Part shown: in pieces, positions 41,695 to 49,030 of the stretch | How the letters are laid out: the number at the start of each line of letters is the position of its first letter | How positions within the stretch are numbered: position 1 is the stretch's first letter | NCBI RefSeq assembly: GCF_001984055.1 | Contig: NZ_LYVO01000040.1 | Span: 1 to 60,814 of the forward strand | DNA length: 60,814 nucleotides | Source of the DNA: Variovorax sp. KK3 | GTDB lineage: Bacteria; Pseudomonadota; Gammaproteobacteria; Burkholderiales; Burkholderiaceae_C | Reading direction: 5' to 3' | Position numbers and translations under genes: made by a program | Notes under the pieces: model-generated | Databases searched by the model: none | What the model was told of the DNA's origin: nothing | The model's input: the letters and a program-made list of their open reading frames with translations, nothing else

Positions 41695-42693
41695 ATGACG
41701 ACAGCCATGACGACGGCCATGACTTTCACGTGCAAGCTCGCCGGCGTTGCCGCCCTGGTGGCTGCCGTGGCATCGAGCATTCCGGCCAACGCGGCGGACT
41801 TTCCGGACGGCAAGCCCATCAAGATCGTCGTGGCCACCGGCGTCGGCTCGGGCTCCGACCTCACGTCACGCCAGATCGCCGCGGGCCTGGCCAAGGACTG
41901 GGGCTCGCCCGTCATCGTCGACAACAAGGCCGGCGCGGGCGGCGTGATCGGCACCGACTTCGTGGCCAAGGCCGCACCCGACGGCTATACGCTGCTGGGC
42001 ACCTACGCCCAGCATTACACGAACCAGCTGGTCCAGAAAACGCCGTACGACGCGGTGAAGGACTTCGAGCCCATCGCCCGCATCGCCAATTCCGCCTTGG
42101 TGATCTCGGTGGCGACGGATTCGCCCTACAAGTCGCTGAAGGACGTGATCGAGGCCGCGAAGAAGAAGCCCGGCGTGATCTCCTATGGCTCTTCCGGCAA
42201 CGGCACCACGTCGCACATGGCAGCCGCCTTGTTCGCGAGCATGGCGGGCGTGTCTCTCAACCACGTGCCCTACAAGGCGCCGGGCCAGGTCGCGCTCGAC
42301 GCCGCTGCCGGGCAGATCGACCTGAGCTTCAACGGCATGTCGTCGGTGCTTCCGCTGATCAAGGGCGGGCGGCTGCGCCCGCTGGCCGTGACGACGGCGC
42401 AACGCTCTCAGAGCCTGCCCGACGTGCCGACGGTGGCCGAGCTGGGCTTCGCCGGTTACGAAGCCGCTTCGCCCATCTGGATCTTCGCGCCGCGCGGCAC
42501 GCCGCAGCCGATCGTCGACAAGCTGTCGGGCGCCGTCGTGCAGCAAGCCCAGTCGCCGGCCTTCAAGGAGTTGTGCATCACCCAGGGTCTGGAGGTGGAC
42601 GTTCAGAACGCCGCCGCGGCCAAGGCGGCCGGCCCGGGCGAAATGGAGAAGTGGCGCAAGCTCATGAAGTCCACCGGCGCCAAGGCGGAATGA
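41695..42693 (+). CDS. Bug/TctC-type periplasmic receptor
   Basis: A 332-residue exported receptor: signal peptide to about PANAADFP, then IKIVVATGVGSGSD, VIVDNKAGAGG, APDGYTLLG, SYGSSGNGT and VPYKAPG. The start carries 12-base repeats giving MTTA-MTTA-MTF with in-frame ATGs at 41695, 41707 and 41719; the first has AGGAGACAACC. It serves the CitE/MaoC/CaiB module; the following gene overlaps by ATGA. Confidence 0.93.
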   Translation: MTTAMTTAMTFTCKLAGVAALVAAVASSIPANAADFPDGKPIKIVVATGVGSGSDLTSRQIAAGLAKDWGSPVIVDNKAGAGGVIGTDFVAKAAPDGYTLLGTYAQHYTNQLVQKTPYDAVKDFEPIARIANSALVISVATDSPYKSLKDVIEAAKKKPGVISYGSSGNGTTSHMAAALFASMAGVSLNHVPYKAPGQVALDAAAGQIDLSFNGMSSVLPLIKGGRLRPLAVTTAQRSQSLPDVPTVAELGFAGYEAASPIWIFAPRGTPQPIVDKLSGAVVQQAQSPAFKELCITQGLEVDVQNAAAAKAAGPGEMEKWRKLMKSTGAKAE

Positions 42694-43127
42694 CGATTAC
42701 CCGCATCGACATGGACGACGACATGCAGCAGGCCGCGCTCGCCCAGGTCCAGCGCGACTGGAACGCGGCCGCCGAACGCTGGCATGCAGACCGGCTCGCG
42801 GAGGTCTACACGCAGGACGCGCTGTTCTTCGGCGGCCGCCCGGGGCATTCCGTCGGGCGCTCCGCCGTGCAGGACTATTTCGCCACCTACGTCGGCGTCA
42901 TCGAATCCGGCGCCATGGTGCTGGCCGAGCAGCATCTTGCGCAGCTCGGCCCCGACTGCCTGCTGGCCCAGGGCTATGTCGACTTCTCGTTCACGCTGCA
43001 GGGCGGGCAGCAGACGCGTTCGCGCCTTCGCGCAACGCTCGTGCTGGTGCGCGAGGGCGCGGCCTGGCGCATTCGCCAGCATCACTTTTCGCCGACCCCG
43101 GAGGCGCCGCCGCTCGGCCAGTCATGA
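42690..43127 (+). CDS. SnoaL/NTF2-like small protein
   Basis: A 145-residue cone-fold (NTF2-like/SnoaL, DUF4440-type) protein: helix QVQRDWNAAAERWHADRLAEVY, ALFFGGRPGHSVGRSAVQDYF and WRIRQHHFSP. Such proteins act as isomerases, hydratases or binding proteins; no catalytic residues can be assigned. The start is coupled to the Bug gene (ATGA). Confidence 0.8.
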   Translation: MTITRIDMDDDMQQAALAQVQRDWNAAAERWHADRLAEVYTQDALFFGGRPGHSVGRSAVQDYFATYVGVIESGAMVLAEQHLAQLGPDCLLAQGYVDFSFTLQGGQQTRSRLRATLVLVREGAAWRIRQHHFSPTPEAPPLGQS

Positions 43128-43137
43128 GGCGAACCCG

Positions 43138-43839
43138 ATGACCGAAACCTTCGAGCATTCTTCCGGCCAGCGCGATGTCGAAGCCTTGCGCGGGCTGATC
43201 TTCGGCCGCGCCACCTGCCGCGCCTACCTTCCGCAACCCGTGGCACACGACGTGATCCGCAGCATCGTGGACGTCGCGCGCGGCACCGCCTCGTGGTGCA
43301 ACGTGCAGCCGTGGAACCTCGTTATCACTTCGGGCGACAGCACGGAGGCTTTCAGGGCCGCGCTTGCGGAACACGTCAGGCAGCATCCCCGCGTCGATTC
43401 CGACATTCCCTTCCCCGCGGAGTACCGCGGCGTGCACCTCGAACGGCGGCGCAAGGCCGGCTTCCAGCTCTACGAGGCGCTGGGCATCGGGCGCGGCGAC
43501 CACGAAGCGCGCGAGAACCAGTCCTTCCAGAACTTCCGCCTCTTCGGTGCGCCGCACGTGGCCATCGTCACCATTCCCGAAGAGCTGGGCACCTACGGGG
43601 CCGTGGACGCGGGCGGCTTCATCTGCGCCTTCCTGCTCGCGGCCCAGGCGCACGGCGTGTCCACCACGCCGCAAGCTGCGCTGGCCATGCAGTCCCGTTT
43701 CATTCGCCGCCATTTCGACATTCCGGATGAGCGCAGGATGGTCTGCGGCATCTCCTTCGGCTATGCCGACCCCGCGCATCCGGCCAACGGCTACCGCACC
43801 GGCCGCGCTGCCGTCGACGACATCGCGCGTTTCGCGTGA
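43138..43839 (+). CDS. Nitroreductase-family FMN protein
   Basis: A 233-residue nitroreductase fold: RATCRAYLPQPVAHDVIR (FMN phosphate loop), ASWCNVQPWNLVI, and GAVDAGGFICAFLLAAQAHG. It would reduce a nitro group, quinone or enoyl compound with NAD(P)H. Its role in this operon is unclear. The GTG or ATG of the hydratase gene follows at once. Confidence 0.87.
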   Translation: MTETFEHSSGQRDVEALRGLIFGRATCRAYLPQPVAHDVIRSIVDVARGTASWCNVQPWNLVITSGDSTEAFRAALAEHVRQHPRVDSDIPFPAEYRGVHLERRRKAGFQLYEALGIGRGDHEARENQSFQNFRLFGAPHVAIVTIPEELGTYGAVDAGGFICAFLLAAQAHGVSTTPQAALAMQSRFIRRHFDIPDERRMVCGISFGYADPAHPANGYRTGRAAVDDIARFA

Positions 43840-43853
43840 ACACAGGCAAGGCC

Positions 43854-44648
43854 ATGACCATCGTCATCGACGATCCCGCGCCGCACGTGCGGCGCATCAC
43901 GCTCGACCGCCCCGAACGCATGAACGCGCTCGACGGGCCGACGCTGCGGGCGCTCGACGATGCGCTTCTGCAATGCGCCGCATCCGGCCAGGACGTGCGC
44001 GTGGTCATCGTGCGCGGCACCGGCCGGGCTTTCTGCGCCGGCAATGACCTGAAATGGCTCGCCGAAGGCGTGCTCGACGATCGCGCGGCGCACATGCGCC
44101 ACCAGGACCTGATGCAGCAGACCTACGAACGCATCGAATCCGGCCGCCAGATCGTGATCGGCAGCGTCAACGGCTTCGCGCTGGCGGGCGGCTTCGAGCT
44201 GGCGCTGGCCTGCGACCTGGTCGTTGCCGACGAAGATGCCCAGCTCGGCGACGAGCACATCCGGCGCAACCTGCTGCCCAGCGGAGGCAGCTCGCAGCGC
44301 CTGCCGCGCAAGCTGGGCCTGCAGCGGGCCATGTACTACCTGCTCACCGGCCGCAGGATGAGCGGCCGCGAGGCCGTGGAGCTGGGGCTTGCCGTGGCGG
44401 CCGTGCCTGCGGCGCAGCTCGAAGCCACCACCCTCGCATTGGCCTGCGAGATCGCGCGCGCCGACCCGAACGCGCTGGCCGCCATGAAGTCCATGGCGCG
44501 GCGCGCGCTCGAACTGCCGTTGAAAGAAGGCCTCTGGATGGAGCGCTGGACGCAGCATCGCTACCGTGCGACCTCGCCAGCGCTCGAGGCGGGCGTGCGC
44601 GGCTTCGCGAAGCCCGGTTCTCCGGACGGGCCGGAACCGGCTCCGTGA
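43854..44648 (+). CDS. Enoyl-CoA hydratase/isomerase family protein
   Basis: A 264-residue crotonase-fold protein. RAFCAGNDLKWL (oxyanion hole) and ALAGGFELALACD (Glu equivalent to rat Glu144) are present; the second active-site segment reads LGDEHIRRN instead of FGxPE. The ATG at 43854 fits the family N-terminus; a GTG at 43836 overlapping the nitroreductase stop (GTGA) is an alternative. Last gene of the operon; 69 bases separate it from a convergent acyl-CoA dehydrogenase gene. Confidence 0.86.
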   Translation: MTIVIDDPAPHVRRITLDRPERMNALDGPTLRALDDALLQCAASGQDVRVVIVRGTGRAFCAGNDLKWLAEGVLDDRAAHMRHQDLMQQTYERIESGRQIVIGSVNGFALAGGFELALACDLVVADEDAQLGDEHIRRNLLPSGGSSQRLPRKLGLQRAMYYLLTGRRMSGREAVELGLAVAAVPAAQLEATTLALACEIARADPNALAAMKSMARRALELPLKEGLWMERWTQHRYRATSPALEAGVRGFAKPGSPDGPEPAP

Positions 44649-44717
44649 CGTTCTGCAGCGGAGGCCTCGATGCAGCGCCACCGGAAGCCACGGCCCGCAT
44701 ACCGGCCGCCTGATCGT

Positions 44718-45869
44718 TCAGCTCAGCTCGCGGATCATGTTGCGCGCGATCACCGTCTGCTGGATCTGCGTGGTGCCTTCGTAGATGCGGAACAGCCGCA
44801 CGTCGCGGTAGAAGCGCTCGATGCCGTACTCGCTCATGTAGCCGGCGCCGCCGAAGATCTGCACCGCCCGGTCGGCCACGCGGCCGCACATTTCCGAGGC
44901 GAACATCTTCGCGCACGAAGCCTCGGTGCTCACCGGCAGCTTGTCGTCGCGGCGGCGCGCCGCATCCAGCACCATGCAACGCGCCGCATAGATCTCGGCC
45001 TTGCTGTCGGCCAGCATGGCCTGGACCAGTTGGAAGTTGGCGATGGCCTGGCCGAACTGCTTGCGCTGCACCGCGTAGTCGAGCGCCATGTCGAGCATGC
45101 GTTCGGCCACCGCCACGCAGACGGCGGCGATGTGGATGCGGCCCTTCTCGAGCACCTTCATCGCGGTCTTGAAGCCCTGGCCCTCCTTCAGGCCGATCAG
45201 GTTGGCCGCGGGCACGCGCACGTCGTCGAAGATCACGTCGCAGGTGTGGGCGCCCTTCTGGCCCATCTTGCGGTCGTTCTTGCCGAAGCTGATGCCGGGC
45301 GTCTTCGCATCGACGATGAAGGCCGACACACCGCCCGCACCTTTCTCGGCCGGGTTGGTGCGCGCCATCAGCGTGAAGATGCCGGCCTGCGGCGCATTGG
45401 TGATGAAGCGCTTGGTGCCGTTCACCACGTAGTCGCTGCCATCGCGGACCGCCGTGGTGCGCAGCGAGGCCGCGTCGGAGCCGGCCTCGGGCTCGGTGAG
45501 CGCGAACGAGGCGATCAGCTCGCCGGTGGCCAGGCGCGGCAGGTACTTCTCCTGCTGCTCGGGCGTGCCGTCGAACAGGATGCCCTGCGACCCGATGCCC
45601 ACGGTGGTGCCGATCAGCGAGCGGAACACCGGCGACGCGCGGCAGAGTTCGAACACCGCCAGCACTTCTTCTTCCATCGTCAGCTGCAGGCCGCCGAACT
45701 GCTCCGGAATGGTCAGCCCGAACAGGCCCATCGCCTTCATGTCGTCGACGATGTCCGCGGGAATCTCGTCGTCCTCGGCCACGCGCTCCTCGTTGGGGAC
45801 GAGGCGCTCGCGCACGAAGCGCGCGATGTTGTCCAGCAGGACGTTCAGTGTCTCTTGGTCTCTGATCAT
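44718..45869 (-). CDS. Acyl-CoA dehydrogenase, canonical YEGT
   Basis: A 383-residue flavoprotein with every standard motif: FALTEPEAGSDAASL, FITNAPQAG, QRKQFGQAIANFQ, FGGAGYMSEYGIER, and the catalytic Glu in IYEGTTQIQ. It oxidises an acyl-CoA to the enoyl-CoA and reduces ETF. It is divergent from the MaoC-SDR-thiolase-synthetase operon and preceded by two copies of the CGAAGTACGGAAC motif, which also precedes etfB. Confidence 0.94.
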   Translation of the reverse strand: MIRDQETLNVLLDNIARFVRERLVPNEERVAEDDEIPADIVDDMKAMGLFGLTIPEQFGGLQLTMEEEVLAVFELCRASPVFRSLIGTTVGIGSQGILFDGTPEQQEKYLPRLATGELIASFALTEPEAGSDAASLRTTAVRDGSDYVVNGTKRFITNAPQAGIFTLMARTNPAEKGAGGVSAFIVDAKTPGISFGKNDRKMGQKGAHTCDVIFDDVRVPAANLIGLKEGQGFKTAMKVLEKGRIHIAAVCVAVAERMLDMALDYAVQRKQFGQAIANFQLVQAMLADSKAEIYAARCMVLDAARRRDDKLPVSTEASCAKMFASEMCGRVADRAVQIFGGAGYMSEYGIERFYRDVRLFRIYEGTTQIQQTVIARNMIRELS

Positions 45870-45951
45870 GGCGTGAGGGTTCGGATGAGGATGGACGTCA
45901 CCGCATGCTCGTGCGGCGCCGGCGTCGTCGTCAATTAGCCGCGGCTTGATG

Positions 45952-45966
45952 TTCCGTACTTCGGAA
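45952..45966. promoter_or_regulatory. Palindromic operator A1 (TTCCG-TACTT-CGGAA)
   Basis: Perfect 5-base arms around TACTT. Its reverse complement contains the 13-mer CGAAGTACGGAAC, which recurs exactly at 56508-56520 and 59933-59945. It lies 83 bases before the acyl-CoA dehydrogenase start and 128 before the divergent hydratase. Confidence 0.78.
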
Positions 45967-46018
45967 GGTCGGAGCCGGGTGCGCAAAGTGCCGAGCCCGT
46001 GTGGTCGGCGATTCCAAA

Positions 46019-46033
46019 TTCCGATGTACGGAA
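46019..46033. promoter_or_regulatory. Palindromic operator A2 (TTCCG-ATGTA-CGGAA)
   Basis: Second copy in the same divergent region, perfect arms, one mismatch from the CGAAGTACGGAAC core. Centre-to-centre distance from A1 is 67 bases. It lies 61 bases before the hydratase ATG, so A1 and A2 may serve one operon each. Confidence 0.78.
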
Positions 46034-46093
46034 CAATCATGAAACCGTTGTTGCGACGAGCGTCCATGTGGTTCATCGTTCAGGGCATCGACC

Positions 46094-46975
46094 ATGAACA
46101 CGCCCTTCGATCCACACGCATTGCTTTCGCGGCGCTTCGCACCGATCGAGCATGCCTACGCCATTCGGGACACCCAGCTCTACGCGCTGGGCGTCGGCCT
46201 GGGCGCGGACCCGCTCGACCCGCAACAACTCGACTATCTGTACGAAGGCGTCGACGGGCGATCGCTGCGCGCCATGCCGACCCTGGCCAACGTGCTGGCG
46301 TATCCGGGGTTCTGGGCGCGCGAAGCCGACACCGGCATCGACTGGCGCAAGATCGTGCATGCGGAACAAGAGATCGTGCTGCATGCCTCCCTCCCGCCCG
46401 GTGGCTGCGTCGTGGGTCAGAACCGCGTGTCGGCGCTGTGGGACAAAGGGCCCGGCAAGGGCGCGCTGATGCAGCAGCAGCGCGAAGTGCGCGACGCTGC
46501 CGACGGTGCGCTGCTGGCGACCGTGACGCAGTTGTCGCTGCTGCGCGGCAACGGTGGCTTCGGCCCGGGCGGCGGCAATAGTGCGCCGCCGGTGCCGCAC
46601 GCACTGCCCGACCGCGCACCCGACGTCGTCCACGACATCCGCAGCCTGCCGCAGGCGGCGCTGATCTATCGCCTGAGCGGCGACCTCAACCCCTTGCATG
46701 CCGACCCGGCCATCGCGCGCGCGGCCGGCTTCGAACGGCCCATCCTGCACGGCATGGCGACCATGGGCTTCGCCGCGCATGCCGTGCTGGCAGCGGTGCT
46801 CGGCTACGACGCCACGCGCTTCGCCGGCATGCGCGTGCGCTTCACGGCGCCGGCATTGCCGGGCGACACCTTGCGCACCGAGATGTGGGTCGACGGCAAG
46901 GTGGTGTCGCTGCGCACCACGGCGCTGGAGCGCGGCGTGATGGTGCTCGGGAATTCGCGCGTGGACCTGCATTGA
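46094..46975 (+). CDS. MaoC/hydratase-2-type (R)-enoyl-CoA hydratase
   Basis: A 293-residue double hot-dog protein like the hydratase-2 part of peroxisomal multifunctional enzyme 2. The catalytic motif is LSGDLNPLHADPAIARAAGF (Asp, Asn, His) followed by LHGMATMG. It should hydrate 2-trans-enoyl-CoA to (R)-3-hydroxyacyl-CoA, which suits the SDR-type dehydrogenase downstream. First gene of the operon divergent from the acyl-CoA dehydrogenase, under sites A1/A2. Confidence 0.9.
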   Translation: MNTPFDPHALLSRRFAPIEHAYAIRDTQLYALGVGLGADPLDPQQLDYLYEGVDGRSLRAMPTLANVLAYPGFWAREADTGIDWRKIVHAEQEIVLHASLPPGGCVVGQNRVSALWDKGPGKGALMQQQREVRDAADGALLATVTQLSLLRGNGGFGPGGGNSAPPVPHALPDRAPDVVHDIRSLPQAALIYRLSGDLNPLHADPAIARAAGFERPILHGMATMGFAAHAVLAAVLGYDATRFAGMRVRFTAPALPGDTLRTEMWVDGKVVSLRTTALERGVMVLGNSRVDLH

Positions 46976-46982
46976 ACGGTTC

Positions 46983-47010
46983 ACGAGACACGAGACACGA
47001 GACACGAGAC
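46983..47010 (+). repeat. Four perfect 7-bp tandem repeats (ACGAGAC)
   Basis: ACGAGAC occurs four times in a row, followed by AAGAC and the ribosome binding site ACAGGAGCG of the SDR gene at 47027. The array lies in the 51-base gap after the hydratase stop. Heptamer arrays are prone to slippage and could alter spacing or RNA folding upstream of the SDR. Confidence 0.75.
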
Positions 47011-47026
47011 AAGACAGGAGCGACAC

Positions 47027-47776
47027 ATGGATCTGGGACTCAAGGACAAGGTGGCCATCGTCACCGGCTCGGCGCGCGGCCTCGGGGCCGCCACCGCCCG
47101 CAGGCTGGCCGAGGAGGGCGCGAAAGTGGTGGTCACCGACATCCTGGCCGAACAGGCGCAAGCCACCGTCGCCGACCTCCAGGCCAAGGGCCTGGCCGCG
47201 CACTGCGTGGTGGGCGACATCACGAAGGCTGCCGACGTCGAGCGCCTGGTCGCCGAGGCCGTCGCCACCTTCGGCGGCGTGCACGTGCTGGTCAACAACG
47301 CCGGCTTCCCGCGCGACAAGTACCTGGTCAAGATGAGCGAGGAAGACTGGGACCTGGTCATGAACGTGATGCTCAAGGGCGCGTTTCTGGCCACCCGGGC
47401 GGTGATGCCGAAGATGATCGAGCAGGGCTGGGGCCGCGTCATCAACATCAGCTCGCGCGCCCACCTGGGCAACCCCACGCAGGCCAACTACTCGGCGGCC
47501 AAGGCCGGCCTGATCGGCATGGCGAAGGCGCTCGCGATCGAGCAGGGCCGCTACGGCATCACCGTCAATTGCGTGGCGCCGGGCTTCATGGAAACCGAGA
47601 TGGTGCAGGCACTGCCCACCTACGAGACCATCAAGGAGCGGGCCGTCGCGGCGCAGCCCATCAAGCGCGTCGGCCGACCGCAGGACATCGCGGATGCGGT
47701 GGCCTTCCTGGCCAGCGAGCGCGCCGGCTTCATCAGCGGCGAGGTCGTGCATGTGACCGGCGGCCGCTACGGTTGA
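47027..47776 (+). CDS. SDR-family 3-hydroxyacyl-CoA/ACP dehydrogenase (FabG-like)
   Basis: A 249-residue canonical short-chain dehydrogenase: TGSARGLG, NNAGF, NISSRA (Ser) and YSAAK (Tyr, Lys) all present, with PGFMETEM. It would oxidise (R)-3-hydroxyacyl-CoA made by the preceding hydratase to the 3-ketoacyl-CoA, the substrate for the thiolase that follows. Ribosome site ACAGGAG. Confidence 0.92.
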   Translation: MDLGLKDKVAIVTGSARGLGAATARRLAEEGAKVVVTDILAEQAQATVADLQAKGLAAHCVVGDITKAADVERLVAEAVATFGGVHVLVNNAGFPRDKYLVKMSEEDWDLVMNVMLKGAFLATRAVMPKMIEQGWGRVINISSRAHLGNPTQANYSAAKAGLIGMAKALAIEQGRYGITVNCVAPGFMETEMVQALPTYETIKERAVAAQPIKRVGRPQDIADAVAFLASERAGFISGEVVHVTGGRYG

Positions 47777-47823
47777 ACGCCCGCGCGCCGCATCAGCAAC
47801 CCGCATCGCATCAAGGAAGAGAC

Positions 47824-49029
47824 ATGAAAAGAGCTGCAATCGTTTCGCCGCTTCGCACAGCCGTCGGGGCCTATGGCGGCGCCCTCAAGCCCGTGCCCGT
47901 CGAGGAACTCGGTGCCAGCGTCGTGCGTGCCATCGTGGAGCGCACCGGCATCGACCCGGGCCGTATCGAGGACGTGGTGTTCGCCCAGAGCTACACGAAC
48001 GGCGAGACACCCTGCACGGGCCGCTGGGTGGCCCTGCAGGCCGGTTTGCCGATCGAGGTGGCAGGCATGCAATTGGACCGCCGCTGCGGCGGTGGCGTGC
48101 AGGCGCTGGCCACGGCAGCGATGATGGTGCAGACCGGCGCGGCCGACGTGGTGGTCGCCGGCGGTGTCGAGAGCATGAGCAACGTGGAGTACTACACCAC
48201 GGACATGCGCTGGGGCAAGCGCGCGGGTTCGGTCACGCTGCACGACCGGCTCGAACGCGGCCGCGAGCGCTCGCAGCCCGAGTCGCGCTTCGGCCGCATC
48301 AGTGGAATGATCGAGACGGCCGAGAACCTGGCGCGCGACTACGGCATTTCGCGCGAGGCCTCGGATGCCTTCGCGGCGCGCAGCCACCGCAATGCCGCCG
48401 CGGCGTGGGCCGATGGCCGCTTCGCCGGCGAGATCGTCGGCGTGCAGGTGCCGCAGCGCAAGGGCGAGGCCGTTCTCGTCGACAAGGACGAGGGCGTGCG
48501 CGGCGACACCACCGCGGAAAGCCTCGCCAGGCTGCGCCCCATCATGAAGGACGGCGTCGTCACCGCCGGCAATGCCTGCCAGCAGAACGATGCCGCCGCG
48601 GCCTGCCTGGTGGTCGCCGAAGACAAGCTCGCGCAGCTCGGCCTCACGCCCATCGGCTGGCTCGTCGGCTGGGCCGCGGCCGGCTGCGAGCCCTCGCGCA
48701 TGGGCATCGGCCCGGTGCCCGCGGTGCAGAAGCTGCTGCACCGCACCGGCCTTCGCTTCGACCAGATGGACCTCATCGAGCTCAACGAGGCCTTCGCCTG
48801 CCAGGCGCTGGCGTGCGTCAAGGGGTGGGGCAGTTCCATGGACGAACTGGAGGGCCGCCTGAACGTCAACGGCTCCGGCATCTCGCTGGGCCACCCCGTG
48901 GGCGCCACCGGCGTGCGGATCATGACCACGCTGCTGCACGAGCTGCAGCGGCGCCAGGCGCGCTATGGCCTGGAGACGATGTGCATCGGCGGCGGGCAGG
49001 GCATCGCCGCGATCTTCGAGCGAGCCTGA
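47824..49029 (+). CDS. Thiolase (acetyl-CoA C-acyltransferase)
   Basis: A 401-residue thiolase: nucleophile Cys88 in LDRRCGGG, His in GISLGHPVGATG, second Cys in MCIGGGQG, and ELNEAFACQ. One loop, usually AGNASGIND, reads AGNACQQND. It would cleave 3-ketoacyl-CoA with CoA to acetyl- or propionyl-CoA plus a shorter acyl-CoA. It follows the SDR in the same operon and precedes the acyl-CoA synthetase by 1 base. Confidence 0.93.
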   Translation: MKRAAIVSPLRTAVGAYGGALKPVPVEELGASVVRAIVERTGIDPGRIEDVVFAQSYTNGETPCTGRWVALQAGLPIEVAGMQLDRRCGGGVQALATAAMMVQTGAADVVVAGGVESMSNVEYYTTDMRWGKRAGSVTLHDRLERGRERSQPESRFGRISGMIETAENLARDYGISREASDAFAARSHRNAAAAWADGRFAGEIVGVQVPQRKGEAVLVDKDEGVRGDTTAESLARLRPIMKDGVVTAGNACQQNDAAAACLVVAEDKLAQLGLTPIGWLVGWAAAGCEPSRMGIGPVPAVQKLLHRTGLRFDQMDLIELNEAFACQALACVKGWGSSMDELEGRLNVNGSGISLGHPVGATGVRIMTTLLHELQRRQARYGLETMCIGGGQGIAAIFERA

Positions 49030-49030
49030 C

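Noticed and set aside
46983..47010. Tandem repeats as a possible CRISPR remnant
   Set aside because: Units are 7 bases with no spacers and no cas genes nearby.
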